Origin: Candidatus Electrothrix aestuarii
GTDB taxonomy: Bacteria > Desulfobacterota > Desulfobulbia > Desulfobulbales > Desulfobulbaceae
Direction of reading: 5' to 3'
Assembly (NCBI GenBank): GCA_032595685.2
Contig: CP159373.1
Span: 4,317,821 to 4,381,820, forward strand
DNA: 64,000 nt
Within the stretch, counting starts at the first letter, position 1, and every line of letters starts with the position of its first letter. Position numbers and translations under genes: made by a program. The notes under the pieces are model-generated. The model made no database searches. It was not told where the DNA came from and worked only from the letters and a program-made list of their open reading frames with translations. This document shows, one piece after another, positions 7,834-16,238 of the stretch.

Positions 7834-7910
7834 TATAGGGGTAGACCTGTGTGTCTACCCTTCGTTTTTCTGGTGGCGAAAAGGGCAAACACATAGGTCT
7901 TGCCCCTACA
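7834..7910. repeat. Dispersed palindromic element (copy 1)
   Basis: The left arm TATAGGGGTAGACCTGTGTG and the right arm (reverse complement TGTAGGGGCAAGACCTATGT) form a long imperfect inverted repeat. Both contain a smaller GGGTAGAC/GTCTACCC-type stem. The same arm sequences recur at 39381-39441, and a shorter relative at 32692-32719. It fills the gap between the EACC1-like and DUF1287 genes. Confidence 0.7.
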
Positions 7911-7925
7911 GCACCCGAAATATCA

Positions 7926-8534
7926 TTATGGATAACGATAATGCCCTGTTATCGGGTAATGAAACAGCATATCCTCCAGCTTGGGACCTCGTCCAATATT
8001 ATGGACAATGAGAGGACGCTGACCATCAGCAGATCTTTTGTTCGTCACAATGCCGATGTGAGGTAGATTCCCCGGCAACATCCAGGTAACCAGCTCACCC
8101 GCCTGATAATCCTGCCCACCTTTACTCATGGGCAATTCTGTGCCATGCCGCCGGAAAAATACCTGAAGATTGGGCACCCGCCGATGATCTATATTTTTAT
8201 CTGGTCGCTTCAGTCCCCAATTTTTCGGATAGGCAGAAAAATGCTTTTGCATATCCTCATGCACTTCTTTTTGCAGGTCAATACCGATCTTACGATACGA
8301 GCGAATCACCACATCAGTGCAAACGCCGATATTATCCGGCACGTCCCCACCGGGATAGGCAAGCTGATGATAGCTTCCATCATATCGAACCTTGTGTCTG
8401 GTGCGCTCCAGTGCGGCCTGGATAAGTCCGGTGTTGGCATCCTCATCGGTCTCTTTTTGCGTAACTTGGGCGATAATAGCCGGAGAAAAACAAATGAGGA
8501 GGAAAAGGGCAAGAAAAAATGAGGGAATCTTCAT
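7926..8534 (-). CDS. DUF1287 family secreted protein
   Basis: A 202-residue protein with a signal peptide (residues 1-22, FFLALFLLICFSPAIIAQ). The mature part carries DUF1287 landmarks: YPGGDVPDNIGVCTDVVIR (Cys72), DHRRVPNLQVFFRRHG, then GELVTWMLPGNLPHIGIVT (His159) and LIVHNIGRGPKLEDML (His178). The Cys-His-His order is that of NlpC/P60-like papain-fold amidases, so a periplasmic peptidoglycan or amide hydrolase is plausible but unproven for DUF1287. It appears monocistronic. Confidence 0.8.
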   Translation of the reverse strand: MKIPSFFLALFLLICFSPAIIAQVTQKETDEDANTGLIQAALERTRHKVRYDGSYHQLAYPGGDVPDNIGVCTDVVIRSYRKIGIDLQKEVHEDMQKHFSAYPKNWGLKRPDKNIDHRRVPNLQVFFRRHGTELPMSKGGQDYQAGELVTWMLPGNLPHIGIVTNKRSADGQRPLIVHNIGRGPKLEDMLFHYPITGHYRYP

Positions 8535-8690
8535 CGGAATCAGTTGTACACTGAGTGAACTGATCGGAATTCCTCGGGTGAATCCATACCAGTTCCATTG
8601 TTTTTCCAGAAAAAATAGAGTAAAAAATATCTATCTGTTTTTTTAAACGGCAATAGTACCTTTCCCGCTCGGATTTAGCAACAGATCCGA

Positions 8691-8710
8691 TTCTTTTCAA
8701 TTGAAAAGAA
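8691..8710. promoter_or_regulatory. Perfect 20-bp palindrome upstream of the Uma2 gene
   Basis: TTCTTTTCAATTGAAAAGAA is a perfect palindrome 28 bp before the Uma2 start codon. It is preceded by a short CGGAT/ATCCG stem at 8670-8689. It could be an operator for a dimeric regulator or a factor-independent hairpin; there is no further evidence. Confidence 0.35.
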
Positions 8711-8738
8711 CAGTAAAATAGAGCATAGAGGGAGCAGC

Positions 8739-9323
8739 ATGGCCTTACCACAACAATCCCATACCGCATACAGTTATGCAGATTATTTCGCCTGGGATGA
8801 TCAAAAGCGCTGGGAACTGATCAACGGCGAAGTATGGGATATGTCCCCCGCCCCTTCACGCCTTCATCAGGATGTACTGGCTAGAGTTTTTTATGCCTTG
8901 TTTGATTATTTCAAAGAGAAAGAATGCGAGGTCTATATAGCACCTTTTGACGTCCGCTTACCTGACAAGGAAGAGGCTGACGACACAGAGATCTTCACGG
9001 TTGTTCAACCTGACCTCTCTATCATCTGTGACCGAAAAAAACTTGATGATCGCGGATGTATCGGCCCGCCTGACCTGATTATTGAAATCCTCTCGCCCTC
9101 CACTGCGGCCAAAGATCTTAAAGTAAAACGTCTGCTGTACGAACAGCACGGAGTGCAAGAATACTGGCTGTTGCATCCCATAGATAAAGTTGCCATGCTC
9201 TATACTTTGACCAAAGAAAAGCAATACGCCAAGGCACGGATTTTAGATCGTGAAGATGTACTCACCTCTGTGCAATTCGACCAGCTCAGCATTGCCTTAC
9301 ACTCAGTTTTTGTCGACGAATAA
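8739..9323 (+). CDS. Uma2 family endonuclease (DUF820, PD-(D/E)XK fold)
   Basis: A 194-residue protein with the Uma2 pattern: RWELINGEVWDMSPAPS at the N-terminus, FDVRLPD, VVQPDLSIICD, then PPDLIIEILSPSTAAKDLKVK with the PD...E-x-K-like catalytic elements, and LYEQHGVQEYWLLHP. The start at 8739 follows GGGAGCAGC. Uma2 proteins are PD-(D/E)XK nuclease-fold proteins that multiply in cyanobacteria and some Desulfobacterota. The biological role is unknown; a link to mobile DNA is usually assumed. Confidence 0.88.
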   Translation: MALPQQSHTAYSYADYFAWDDQKRWELINGEVWDMSPAPSRLHQDVLARVFYALFDYFKEKECEVYIAPFDVRLPDKEEADDTEIFTVVQPDLSIICDRKKLDDRGCIGPPDLIIEILSPSTAAKDLKVKRLLYEQHGVQEYWLLHPIDKVAMLYTLTKEKQYAKARILDREDVLTSVQFDQLSIALHSVFVDE

Positions 9324-9358
9324 CAGGCTGCACAGTCTGCTACCACCAGGATTTTCCC

Positions 9359-11152
9359 ATGCATTCCACAGATCCCATTACAGCCTTTTACCTGCGCCAT
9401 GTTCCTGGGGCAAAATTACAGAACAAAGCCCTGATAGCCGACTGCCCTTTCTGCTCTCGGTCAAGCAAAGCAACAGACAAGAAAAAGAAAAGCGGGGAAA
9501 ATGCTCTGGTCATTTTTTTAAATCCGGACAGCTATTTTCATGGCTATTACCGCTGCCTCAATCGCTGCTCCCCTGGAGGCTTTCCCCTCCATTTTGCCCG
9601 TCAAACACATCTTGATCTGAGCCTGGTGCCTGGTTTTGATCCAGACCGCGACTATGCCGCCAGTCAGGTGGATTATCCGGTGAAGAATATCAACCATGAA
9701 GTGCGCGACTTTATGGACAGGATGACTGAGGACTTGATCAAACGCTTTGCCCAAGCTGGCATATCACGGACTGTTCTCCGGGAAATGAAGATCGGATATA
9801 ACGGACGCTATCTGGTCTATCCCTATATTCAGGATGACGGCAACTGCTACGCAGCACGTTGCGTCCATCCAGACAAACCAGAAGACAATTTTTGGCACGG
9901 TGATGAGGAATTTGCCCAGACCGGCTTTCGCATCTTTAATATGGAGGATATTCAACGCTGCGAGAATGGTAGTCTGGTCATCATTGAGGGCGAGGACAAC
10001 CTGCTTGCTGTCCGACAATTGGGCCTGCCCGGCATTGCCCTGCCTGATCTCAGCGAGTTTGCTCATCTGGAAACGGAACGACTGGCCTGGCTCAACACAG
10101 TCTTTCTCTGTGTCAATCACAGCCCGGAGTCTATGAGTGCTGCCCGCGAACTTGCAACCCGGATCGGTTTCAAGATCAGGATGATCCGTTGGCCGGATAC
10201 CGCGCCCCGCCATTTCAACTTGGTTCAATTGGCCAGAGAGGAAGGCAAGGGTTTTCAGCAGGAATTTTTCAAACTGATCCTGGAGGCGAGATCCTTTTCC
10301 CCTTTTAGCTCGCCGGAGCGAGAATTTCTCCACTTTGAAGAACAGCTCAATATGCAGGGCGGGGAAAGCTACCAGATGATGTTGTCCGGTTTTAGCAAGA
10401 TGGACAAGGCACTCGGTGGCCTACACGGGGTCAACATCATGGGTGGCCTGCCCAAGGCTGGAAAATCTTGTTTCTTTATCCAGGTAGCAACGGAAATGGC
10501 CCGGCGTAAGGTACCGGTTATTTACTACGACTTTGAGAATGGCCGACAAAAGATCTACCAAAGAACACTCAGCCGGCTAAGTCGGCTGAGCGCGGATCAG
10601 CTGCAAAGCGATACACTCACCGAGCAGGAGCAAAAGCAATTGCAGGCAGGCAAGGCTGAGTTGCAAAACTTACTCCCTTGGTTCCGGGTGGTCACGGATC
10701 GTAAATTAGACCCGAAACTCATGCGCAGCCATATTGATTTCCTCCGTCATGAGACCAAGTCTGAGTACACGATGGTGATCATCGATAGTCTGCATAAACT
10801 ACCCTTTAAGGATTTCTCCGAACGAAGGACCGGCATTGATGCCTGGCTACGTCATCTTGAGGCCATACGCGATGAACTCAATGTCTCCTTTTTAGTGATC
10901 TCCGAGCTTACACGCGGCGATGATGGACAGTATGATAAGCAACCCCAGCTTGGGGCTTTCAAGGGTTCAGGCGACATTGAGTACTCGGCTGACAACGCGA
11001 TGGTCTTGCTGCCGCAATGGGACCCGTTCAGCGATGCTCCGCCTGAAGAACGAGAAAATGCCCTCTGGCTGGTCGCCAGCCGTGAGCACACGCCAGGCCT
11101 GATCGGCTTCTATAAGTTGGATTACCCCTTCTGGGGATTCACCGAAAAATAA
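9359..11152 (+). CDS. Primase-helicase: zinc finger, Toprim-like and RecA-like (DnaB-type) ATPase
   Basis: A 597-residue protein. The N-terminus has a zinc-finger-like set (C29xxC32 and C66xxxC70) resembling CHC2 primase fingers. A Toprim-like segment follows (LVIIEGEDNLLAV, Glu210/Asp213; then FLCVNHSPESM). The C-terminal half is a RecA/DnaB-like ATPase with Walker A GGLPKAGKS (362-370), DFENG, and Walker B MVIIDSL (Asp476), ending in the KGSGDIEYSAD and VASREH motifs of RepA/DnaB-type helicases. The architecture is that of phage T7 gp4 and Twinkle. It is probably a mobile-element or prophage-derived replicative protein. The start has no clear Shine-Dalgarno. Confidence 0.75.
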   Translation: MHSTDPITAFYLRHVPGAKLQNKALIADCPFCSRSSKATDKKKKSGENALVIFLNPDSYFHGYYRCLNRCSPGGFPLHFARQTHLDLSLVPGFDPDRDYAASQVDYPVKNINHEVRDFMDRMTEDLIKRFAQAGISRTVLREMKIGYNGRYLVYPYIQDDGNCYAARCVHPDKPEDNFWHGDEEFAQTGFRIFNMEDIQRCENGSLVIIEGEDNLLAVRQLGLPGIALPDLSEFAHLETERLAWLNTVFLCVNHSPESMSAARELATRIGFKIRMIRWPDTAPRHFNLVQLAREEGKGFQQEFFKLILEARSFSPFSSPEREFLHFEEQLNMQGGESYQMMLSGFSKMDKALGGLHGVNIMGGLPKAGKSCFFIQVATEMARRKVPVIYYDFENGRQKIYQRTLSRLSRLSADQLQSDTLTEQEQKQLQAGKAELQNLLPWFRVVTDRKLDPKLMRSHIDFLRHETKSEYTMVIIDSLHKLPFKDFSERRTGIDAWLRHLEAIRDELNVSFLVISELTRGDDGQYDKQPQLGAFKGSGDIEYSADNAMVLLPQWDPFSDAPPEERENALWLVASREHTPGLIGFYKLDYPFWGFTEK

Positions 11153-11301
11153 TTTCACGGTAAATGAGTTGACTTTCTCTTCCCGGAATGATTTCATAGC
11201 GCCGAATAAGAGAAGATAGATCCGAGTGCCTCATAGGCCGCACACAAACCAGCCCGGTTTTCTGACCGGATGCCTATTTTTAGATTTTCAAGTACGTCAT
11301 T

Positions 11302-11868
11302 ATGGCAAATCCAGAACATACCCCGGAAATGAACTCGCTGGACAACATGACTGTTGCCCTCTACCGAACAGGCTTGACCATCGCAGCTTTAGCTGCCTTG
11401 ATGTATAGTTTTGAGCGAATTATCGGGATGCAATTTCTGGGCATTTTTTATCTGCCCATTTTCGCTGCTGGCATTGCCTTGGCAAGCGCAGACGTCCATC
11501 TTTATGATCCAAAATTCCGCTGGTTCTTCCCCTTTGTCAGCTGGATTGGCTTTATTATTCTCGCCTTTGCTTATGCCTTTAAAGGAAAAACGCCCTTGGC
11601 AGCCACCTTGGCTGACCTGAGTTTGGGACTTTTCTATGTTGGCGCGGGGATGTTTGCCCTCAAAGAATCCTTTTGCTTTCGCATTATAGGCCTCCCTTTG
11701 GTCCCTCTCTTCCTTTGTGGTTCAATCATAAATCGGCTCCTTGGCTTTCCAACAGCTGAACCCTATTTTCTTCTTCCTGCTGCCCTGCTTCTTACCTGGC
11801 TTTGTATTGCTAAATGGCGCATGCCCCTCCATTTTGACATTGGCGACAAAAGCCTCTACGGCCTTTAA
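11302..11868 (+). CDS. DUF2301-like integral membrane protein
   Basis: A 188-residue protein with six predicted membrane segments (around 22-38, 45-61, 74-91, 98-118, 124-141 and 150-166), a short polar N-terminus and a C-terminal cytoplasmic tail. Features such as FERIIGMQFLGIFYLP and GKTPLAATLADLSLGLFYVGA and GMFALKESFCFRI fit the DUF2301 family of uncharacterised inner-membrane proteins. No catalytic motif is visible, and the flanking genes give no hint of a pathway. Confidence 0.6.
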   Translation: MANPEHTPEMNSLDNMTVALYRTGLTIAALAALMYSFERIIGMQFLGIFYLPIFAAGIALASADVHLYDPKFRWFFPFVSWIGFIILAFAYAFKGKTPLAATLADLSLGLFYVGAGMFALKESFCFRIIGLPLVPLFLCGSIINRLLGFPTAEPYFLLPAALLLTWLCIAKWRMPLHFDIGDKSLYGL

Positions 11869-12245
11869 GGGGATTTTATACTCTTTTCTTCCATCCCTCT
11901 CCTCCCGAACTCTGCCCTTCGTCTCGAAAGGTAATCATCAAAAAAATGTACGCGGCGGCATCACGACAAAAAGGCCACAATGTAACACACCCCTCTCTGC
12001 GTTTTTCCTTCTGCAAGAAACAAAAAAGCATCTATCGCCCCTGCGACAAATATACATATCATGCTATTTTAACGTAAAAAAGAAAAGAAAACACCCCTCC
12101 CCCCTCTTGCCTTTTCACAAGAACTATTGTAGACCTAACATACAGAGAGAAGAAACGCATTTTTCATGCATTTATTCCTTCTCCGGGCTCACACTGTGTT
12201 CAAATTCTGTACTGAAATAACTACCAACGTGCTTCGTAAAGTCGA
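11869..12245. other. Intergenic stretch without a recognised gene
   Basis: This 377-bp pyrimidine-rich interval on the plus strand has no open frame with a credible start, and I see no riboswitch or strong terminator hairpin. It probably holds the promoter of the following uptake-type operon, but no convincing -35/-10 pair could be chosen. Confidence 0.4.
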
Positions 12246-13067
12246 GTGAAATATACCTCTTTGAAGGCAGGAATTATCAGTACCCTCCTTACAGCACTGC
12301 TTTTGACAAGTGGTGCAACGCTCTTGTTTCCTACGGGTGCTTGTAGTGCCGAAAACAACAGTATCAAATTCTATTATTTTAATCCAGATTCAGCACAAAG
12401 CAATCTCACCCGCCTTAAAGAAGTGATGGAGCAGTTCCTCCAACAGAACGCCCTCCCTCTCGACTTTCAGCCATTTGCTAAGTATCATGATTTCCATCGG
12501 GAAATGGCGAGGAACAAACCAGCATTTGTTTTTCTCCCGGAATGGTATATTCAAAAAAATAAGGGAAATTACAAGCTCACACCACTTTTACAAGCTATCC
12601 GCCAGGGACAAAAAACATATCGTAAAGTTCTTCTAACAGCAAAAGACTCAAAGCTTACCGTACAATCTCTGCACAACAAAACGCTTGCTATGACGAGCAT
12701 GGGGGAAGACTCTTCCAATATACTCTCAAATCTTTTTAAAGTTGCAGCAAACTCATTAAATATTATTGCAACGCCGAAAGATGCAGATGCATTATTCGCG
12801 TTGGCCATGCACCAAGTGGATGCTGCGTTAGTGTCAAAAAATAATTTGCTAAAAATAGGAGCACTTAACCCTCGTATCACAGATATTGTATTTCCTCTGG
12901 CTGAATCAAAGCCTATCCCTCTACCTCTCCTTTGCGTTGTCGATCAGGTACCGAATAAGAAAGTTATGATGCTGAAAAAAGTTTTCTTGGACGCTAAACG
13001 CTCCGATGAATCCTCTAATCTCATGGAGATGTTACAGATCGATGCATGGCATAACTATTCGCACTAA
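12246..13067 (+). CDS. PhnD-like periplasmic substrate-binding protein
   Basis: A 273-residue protein from a GTG start, with an N-terminal signal sequence (GIISTLLTALLLTSGATLLF, mature start near CSAEN). The body has the PhnD/transporter-binding type II fold: IKFYYFNPDSAQSNLTRLKE at the start, FQPFAKYHDFHREMARNKP, AFVFLPEWY, the hinge strand LHNKTLAMTSMGEDSSN, and VDAALVSKNNL. Binding of an oxyanion or organic acid is typical of the fold, but the ligand cannot be told. It overlaps the next binding-protein gene by 26 bp and no ABC permease or ATPase follows. Confidence 0.7.
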   Translation: MKYTSLKAGIISTLLTALLLTSGATLLFPTGACSAENNSIKFYYFNPDSAQSNLTRLKEVMEQFLQQNALPLDFQPFAKYHDFHREMARNKPAFVFLPEWYIQKNKGNYKLTPLLQAIRQGQKTYRKVLLTAKDSKLTVQSLHNKTLAMTSMGEDSSNILSNLFKVAANSLNIIATPKDADALFALAMHQVDAALVSKNNLLKIGALNPRITDIVFPLAESKPIPLPLLCVVDQVPNKKVMMLKKVFLDAKRSDESSNLMEMLQIDAWHNYSH

Positions 13068-13992
13068 CATACTTCTGCTCCTCCTGACGGCTCTCTGCGG
13101 ACAAATACCAAGCTCGCTCTTGGCCGCAGAGAGCAACCTTACGGTAGCTATCCTGCTTTCGGATAACGAATCTGCCTATCATGAACCGGTACAGGCATTT
13201 CGTGCTGAAATCTGTTGCCCTGTAGAGGTGTTTAATCTGCAAGGTGATATCCGAAAAGACCCCGCGCTGAAAGAGAAAATTCTCTCCACCCATCCCCGGT
13301 TAATCTTTGCTTTGGGGGCGAAAGCAGCGTTCACGGCAAAACTCTGGACAAAAAATCATCAGGATATCCCTGTTCTTTTTGCCTTAGTTTTCAATTGGCA
13401 ACGCTACCACCTCATGGAGCAAAAGAACATGGTGGGTATAGCGGCGGAAACAGCACCTGGAACCAAATTTGCCAACATTGCTCTTTTTTCCCCGGATATA
13501 AAAAAAATTGGCGTTATATACAGCTCCCATAGCCATGAAGTACTCCAGCAGGCACAAGAAGCAGCAGAACTTCTCAATCTGGAGCTATACGACAAAGAAA
13601 TAGACCGCTCAAAGGATTTTAAACGCTCGTTTAAGGAAATAAGAAGTAAGGTAGATGCCTTTCTCGTCCTGAATGACCCTGTCATTTACACCCTGGAAAA
13701 TATGGATTGGCTGAAGATACGTTGCATAAAAGAAAAATTCCCCTGCATTGGTCAATCGAAAAATATAGCAGAACATGGTCTTGTCCTTTCCATCAACCCT
13801 GATATAGCCCATATAGGCTCGCAGGCCGCGTCTATCGCAAAAAATATTATTGAACGTCATCAACGCCCGGACCTCATCGGGGTTATGGCTCCTTTAGGGA
13901 CTCAAATCATTATTAATCGTACAACGGCCAAGCGTATTGGCCTGAGCCTGCGCCAGGTCTCTCTTGATATGGCAACACAAGTTATTGACTAA
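13042..13992 (+). CDS. ABC-type substrate-binding protein (ABC_sub_bind/COG2984)
   Basis: The ATG at 13042 lies inside the upstream gene and directly precedes a signal peptide (ITIRTNILLLLLTALCGQIP, cleavage near LLAAES). An upstream in-frame ATG at 13006 would spoil the signal. The 316-residue product has the COG2984 (PF04392) pattern: LTVAILLSDNE, HPRLIFALGAKAAFTA, DIPVLFALVFNWQRY, MVGIAAETAPGTKF, KKIGVIYSSHSHEV and a C-terminal RIGLSLRQV. It is coupled to the PhnD-like gene and is followed after 26 bp by a TonB receptor, which suggests joint work in periplasmic ligand capture or sensing. Confidence 0.78.
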   Translation: MHGITIRTNILLLLLTALCGQIPSSLLAAESNLTVAILLSDNESAYHEPVQAFRAEICCPVEVFNLQGDIRKDPALKEKILSTHPRLIFALGAKAAFTAKLWTKNHQDIPVLFALVFNWQRYHLMEQKNMVGIAAETAPGTKFANIALFSPDIKKIGVIYSSHSHEVLQQAQEAAELLNLELYDKEIDRSKDFKRSFKEIRSKVDAFLVLNDPVIYTLENMDWLKIRCIKEKFPCIGQSKNIAEHGLVLSINPDIAHIGSQAASIAKNIIERHQRPDLIGVMAPLGTQIIINRTTAKRIGLSLRQVSLDMATQVID

Positions 13993-14018
13993 CTTTTCTC
14001 AACACGAGAGGGATAAAG

Positions 14019-16211
14019 ATGTACAAAACAACTGCTACTGTCGTTTTTCTTCTTCTCTTAAGCTGTGGCACCCAAGGAAATGCAGAAACAGAACCTGAAA
14101 ATTTTTCTATAAGTACAGATGAAGTCCAGGCCTTTGACGACATGTTCGGGACAGGGCTGCAAGAAGAGGATGTCTATCGCACTGACCGACTCTTACTCTC
14201 AGCAACAGGTAGCCTCAAGCCCATCCACTTAGCCCCTTCTGTAGCTTCCGTCATCACGGCTGAAGATATCGAAAAACTCGGCGCCACTACCCTGGATGAG
14301 GTGCTAGAAACTGTACCCGGTCTCCATGTATCCCGCTCCTTTGCTAGGCTTGACTCTATCTATTCCATACGCGGCATCCACTCCGGTTCCAATCCGCAAG
14401 TTCTAGTGCTGATGAACGATGTTCCCTTCACTAGAGCCCATAGTGGTACTCGTCCAGTTGGGTTTCGTTTACCCGTCTCCATGATATCCCGTATAGAAGT
14501 GGTACGAGGGCCGGGTTCGGCCCTCTACGGAGCCGACGCCTTCGCCGGCACTATCAATATTATCACCAAGGACAAGTTTGAATTAGAGGGAACGCATACC
14601 GGTATGCGCGTGGCCACCTTTGACGGCATGGATGTCTGGGCACAGCACGGCGGAGAGTACAAGGGCTGGGATGTTGGTCTAGGCCTGGAATATTGGAGGG
14701 GTGGTAGTGATGACAAACGTATTATTGATGCCGATCTCCAGACAAAATTGGACCGGGCCTTTGGTACGGATGCCTCATTAGCTCCTGGTCCGTTGCATAC
14801 AGATTTCGAAAACTATAACCTCCATGCCGAGTTCAGCCGCAAGCAATGGACAGTCCGTCTTTGGGGTTGGTTTTTGAGTGATTATGAAGGCGGCACAGGA
14901 GGTATCGGCGCTTTGGGGCCGGAAACCAGGGTAAACTCCGACTTGATTCTTGGTGATATAACCTGGCATGACGATGAGCTGGTCGATGATGTTGACCTCA
15001 CTGTGCAAATGAGCTACCAGTATCATAAGGACGATACCCTGTTCCAGCTTCTGCCGTCTGGTTCAAGGGTTACCATTGGCACTGACGGAAATATTTTCTC
15101 TTCTCCGACAGCTGGAATTACCACCTTCACCGACGGTGCTTTCGGTGAACCGTATCCTGTTGAGCACCATGCTTCATTTGATGTTATCGCTAAATATGAA
15201 GGCTGGAACCGGCATAGCTGGCGTATCGCCGCAGGAGGGGACGCTCTGGATGAAACTACCCGAGAATTAAAAAATCTCGGACCGGGTGTTCTGAACGACA
15301 GCAGCCTCTCTGACAGCACTGACGGTACATTAACGGATGTCACAGGTACGGAAGGCATATTTATGTCCGATCAGAGCCGATCGGTTCTCTATGGCTCCTT
15401 ACAGGATGAGTGGGTCTTTGCCAAAAATTGGGAATTAACAGGTGGAGTACGTTATGATCATTATAATGATTTCGGGGACACTGTTAATCCGCGCATCGCT
15501 TTGGTGTGGGAAACACGCTACGACCTATCCACTAAGCTTATGTATGGGCATGCCTTCCGCCCCCCGTCTTTTGCTGAAAATTACTTGAAAAACAACCCAT
15601 TGGTTCTGGGCAACCCGGATCTCGACCCGGAAACCATTGACACCTATGAGCTTGCCTTTGACTACAGACCGACCAATTCATTAAAAACTGTTATAAGCCT
15701 CTTTACCTATGATATAGAAGGACTCATTGACTACGTTGCGGATCCTGCACCGGTAACCACTAAAACAGCGCAAAACTACATAAACCAACAAGGGCATGGT
15801 TTCGAAGTCGAGCTGGAGTGGGAAGTGACACCAACATTAATGGTAAGCAGCAATTTCGCCTTTCAATACTCTGAGAACAAGGATACAGGCGCTGAAGTCG
15901 CCGATGCACCGGGGCTACAATTCTACCTTAACGGCAACTGGAACTTCATGCCGGATTGGTATCTCAATGCCCAATACTACTGGATTGATAATCGCCAAAG
16001 AGCAGAAGGCGACGAACGGAAAGAAATTGATGATTATAGCTTAGCCAATATGATTCTCCGAAGGAAAAACGTCACGCAACATATTGATCTGGCTTTTTCT
16101 GTCCGCAATATCTTCGATGAAGATATTCGTGAACCTGCTTCACCCTCCATCCCTAATGACATTCCAATGGAGAGCAGAGGGATGTATGCGGAGTTGATCT
16201 ATCATTTTTAG
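14019..16211 (+). CDS. TonB-dependent outer-membrane receptor
   Basis: A 730-residue protein with a signal peptide. LLLLSCGTQG at 16-25 also looks like a weak lipobox, but GNAETEP suits signal peptidase I. The plug domain follows: APSVASVITAEDIEKLGATTLDEVLETVPG, SIRGIHSG, RIEVVRGPGSALYGADAFAGTINIIT. The rest is a 22-strand-type beta-barrel ending in the aromatic MYAELIYHF. A TonB box is not clear. It likely imports a chelate, vitamin or organic ligand using TonB energy. It forms an operon with the two upstream periplasmic binding proteins. Confidence 0.92.
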   Translation: MYKTTATVVFLLLLSCGTQGNAETEPENFSISTDEVQAFDDMFGTGLQEEDVYRTDRLLLSATGSLKPIHLAPSVASVITAEDIEKLGATTLDEVLETVPGLHVSRSFARLDSIYSIRGIHSGSNPQVLVLMNDVPFTRAHSGTRPVGFRLPVSMISRIEVVRGPGSALYGADAFAGTINIITKDKFELEGTHTGMRVATFDGMDVWAQHGGEYKGWDVGLGLEYWRGGSDDKRIIDADLQTKLDRAFGTDASLAPGPLHTDFENYNLHAEFSRKQWTVRLWGWFLSDYEGGTGGIGALGPETRVNSDLILGDITWHDDELVDDVDLTVQMSYQYHKDDTLFQLLPSGSRVTIGTDGNIFSSPTAGITTFTDGAFGEPYPVEHHASFDVIAKYEGWNRHSWRIAAGGDALDETTRELKNLGPGVLNDSSLSDSTDGTLTDVTGTEGIFMSDQSRSVLYGSLQDEWVFAKNWELTGGVRYDHYNDFGDTVNPRIALVWETRYDLSTKLMYGHAFRPPSFAENYLKNNPLVLGNPDLDPETIDTYELAFDYRPTNSLKTVISLFTYDIEGLIDYVADPAPVTTKTAQNYINQQGHGFEVELEWEVTPTLMVSSNFAFQYSENKDTGAEVADAPGLQFYLNGNWNFMPDWYLNAQYYWIDNRQRAEGDERKEIDDYSLANMILRRKNVTQHIDLAFSVRNIFDEDIREPASPSIPNDIPMESRGMYAELIYHF

Positions 16212-16238
16212 CCATTTGGTTATGATTTATAAAGATGT

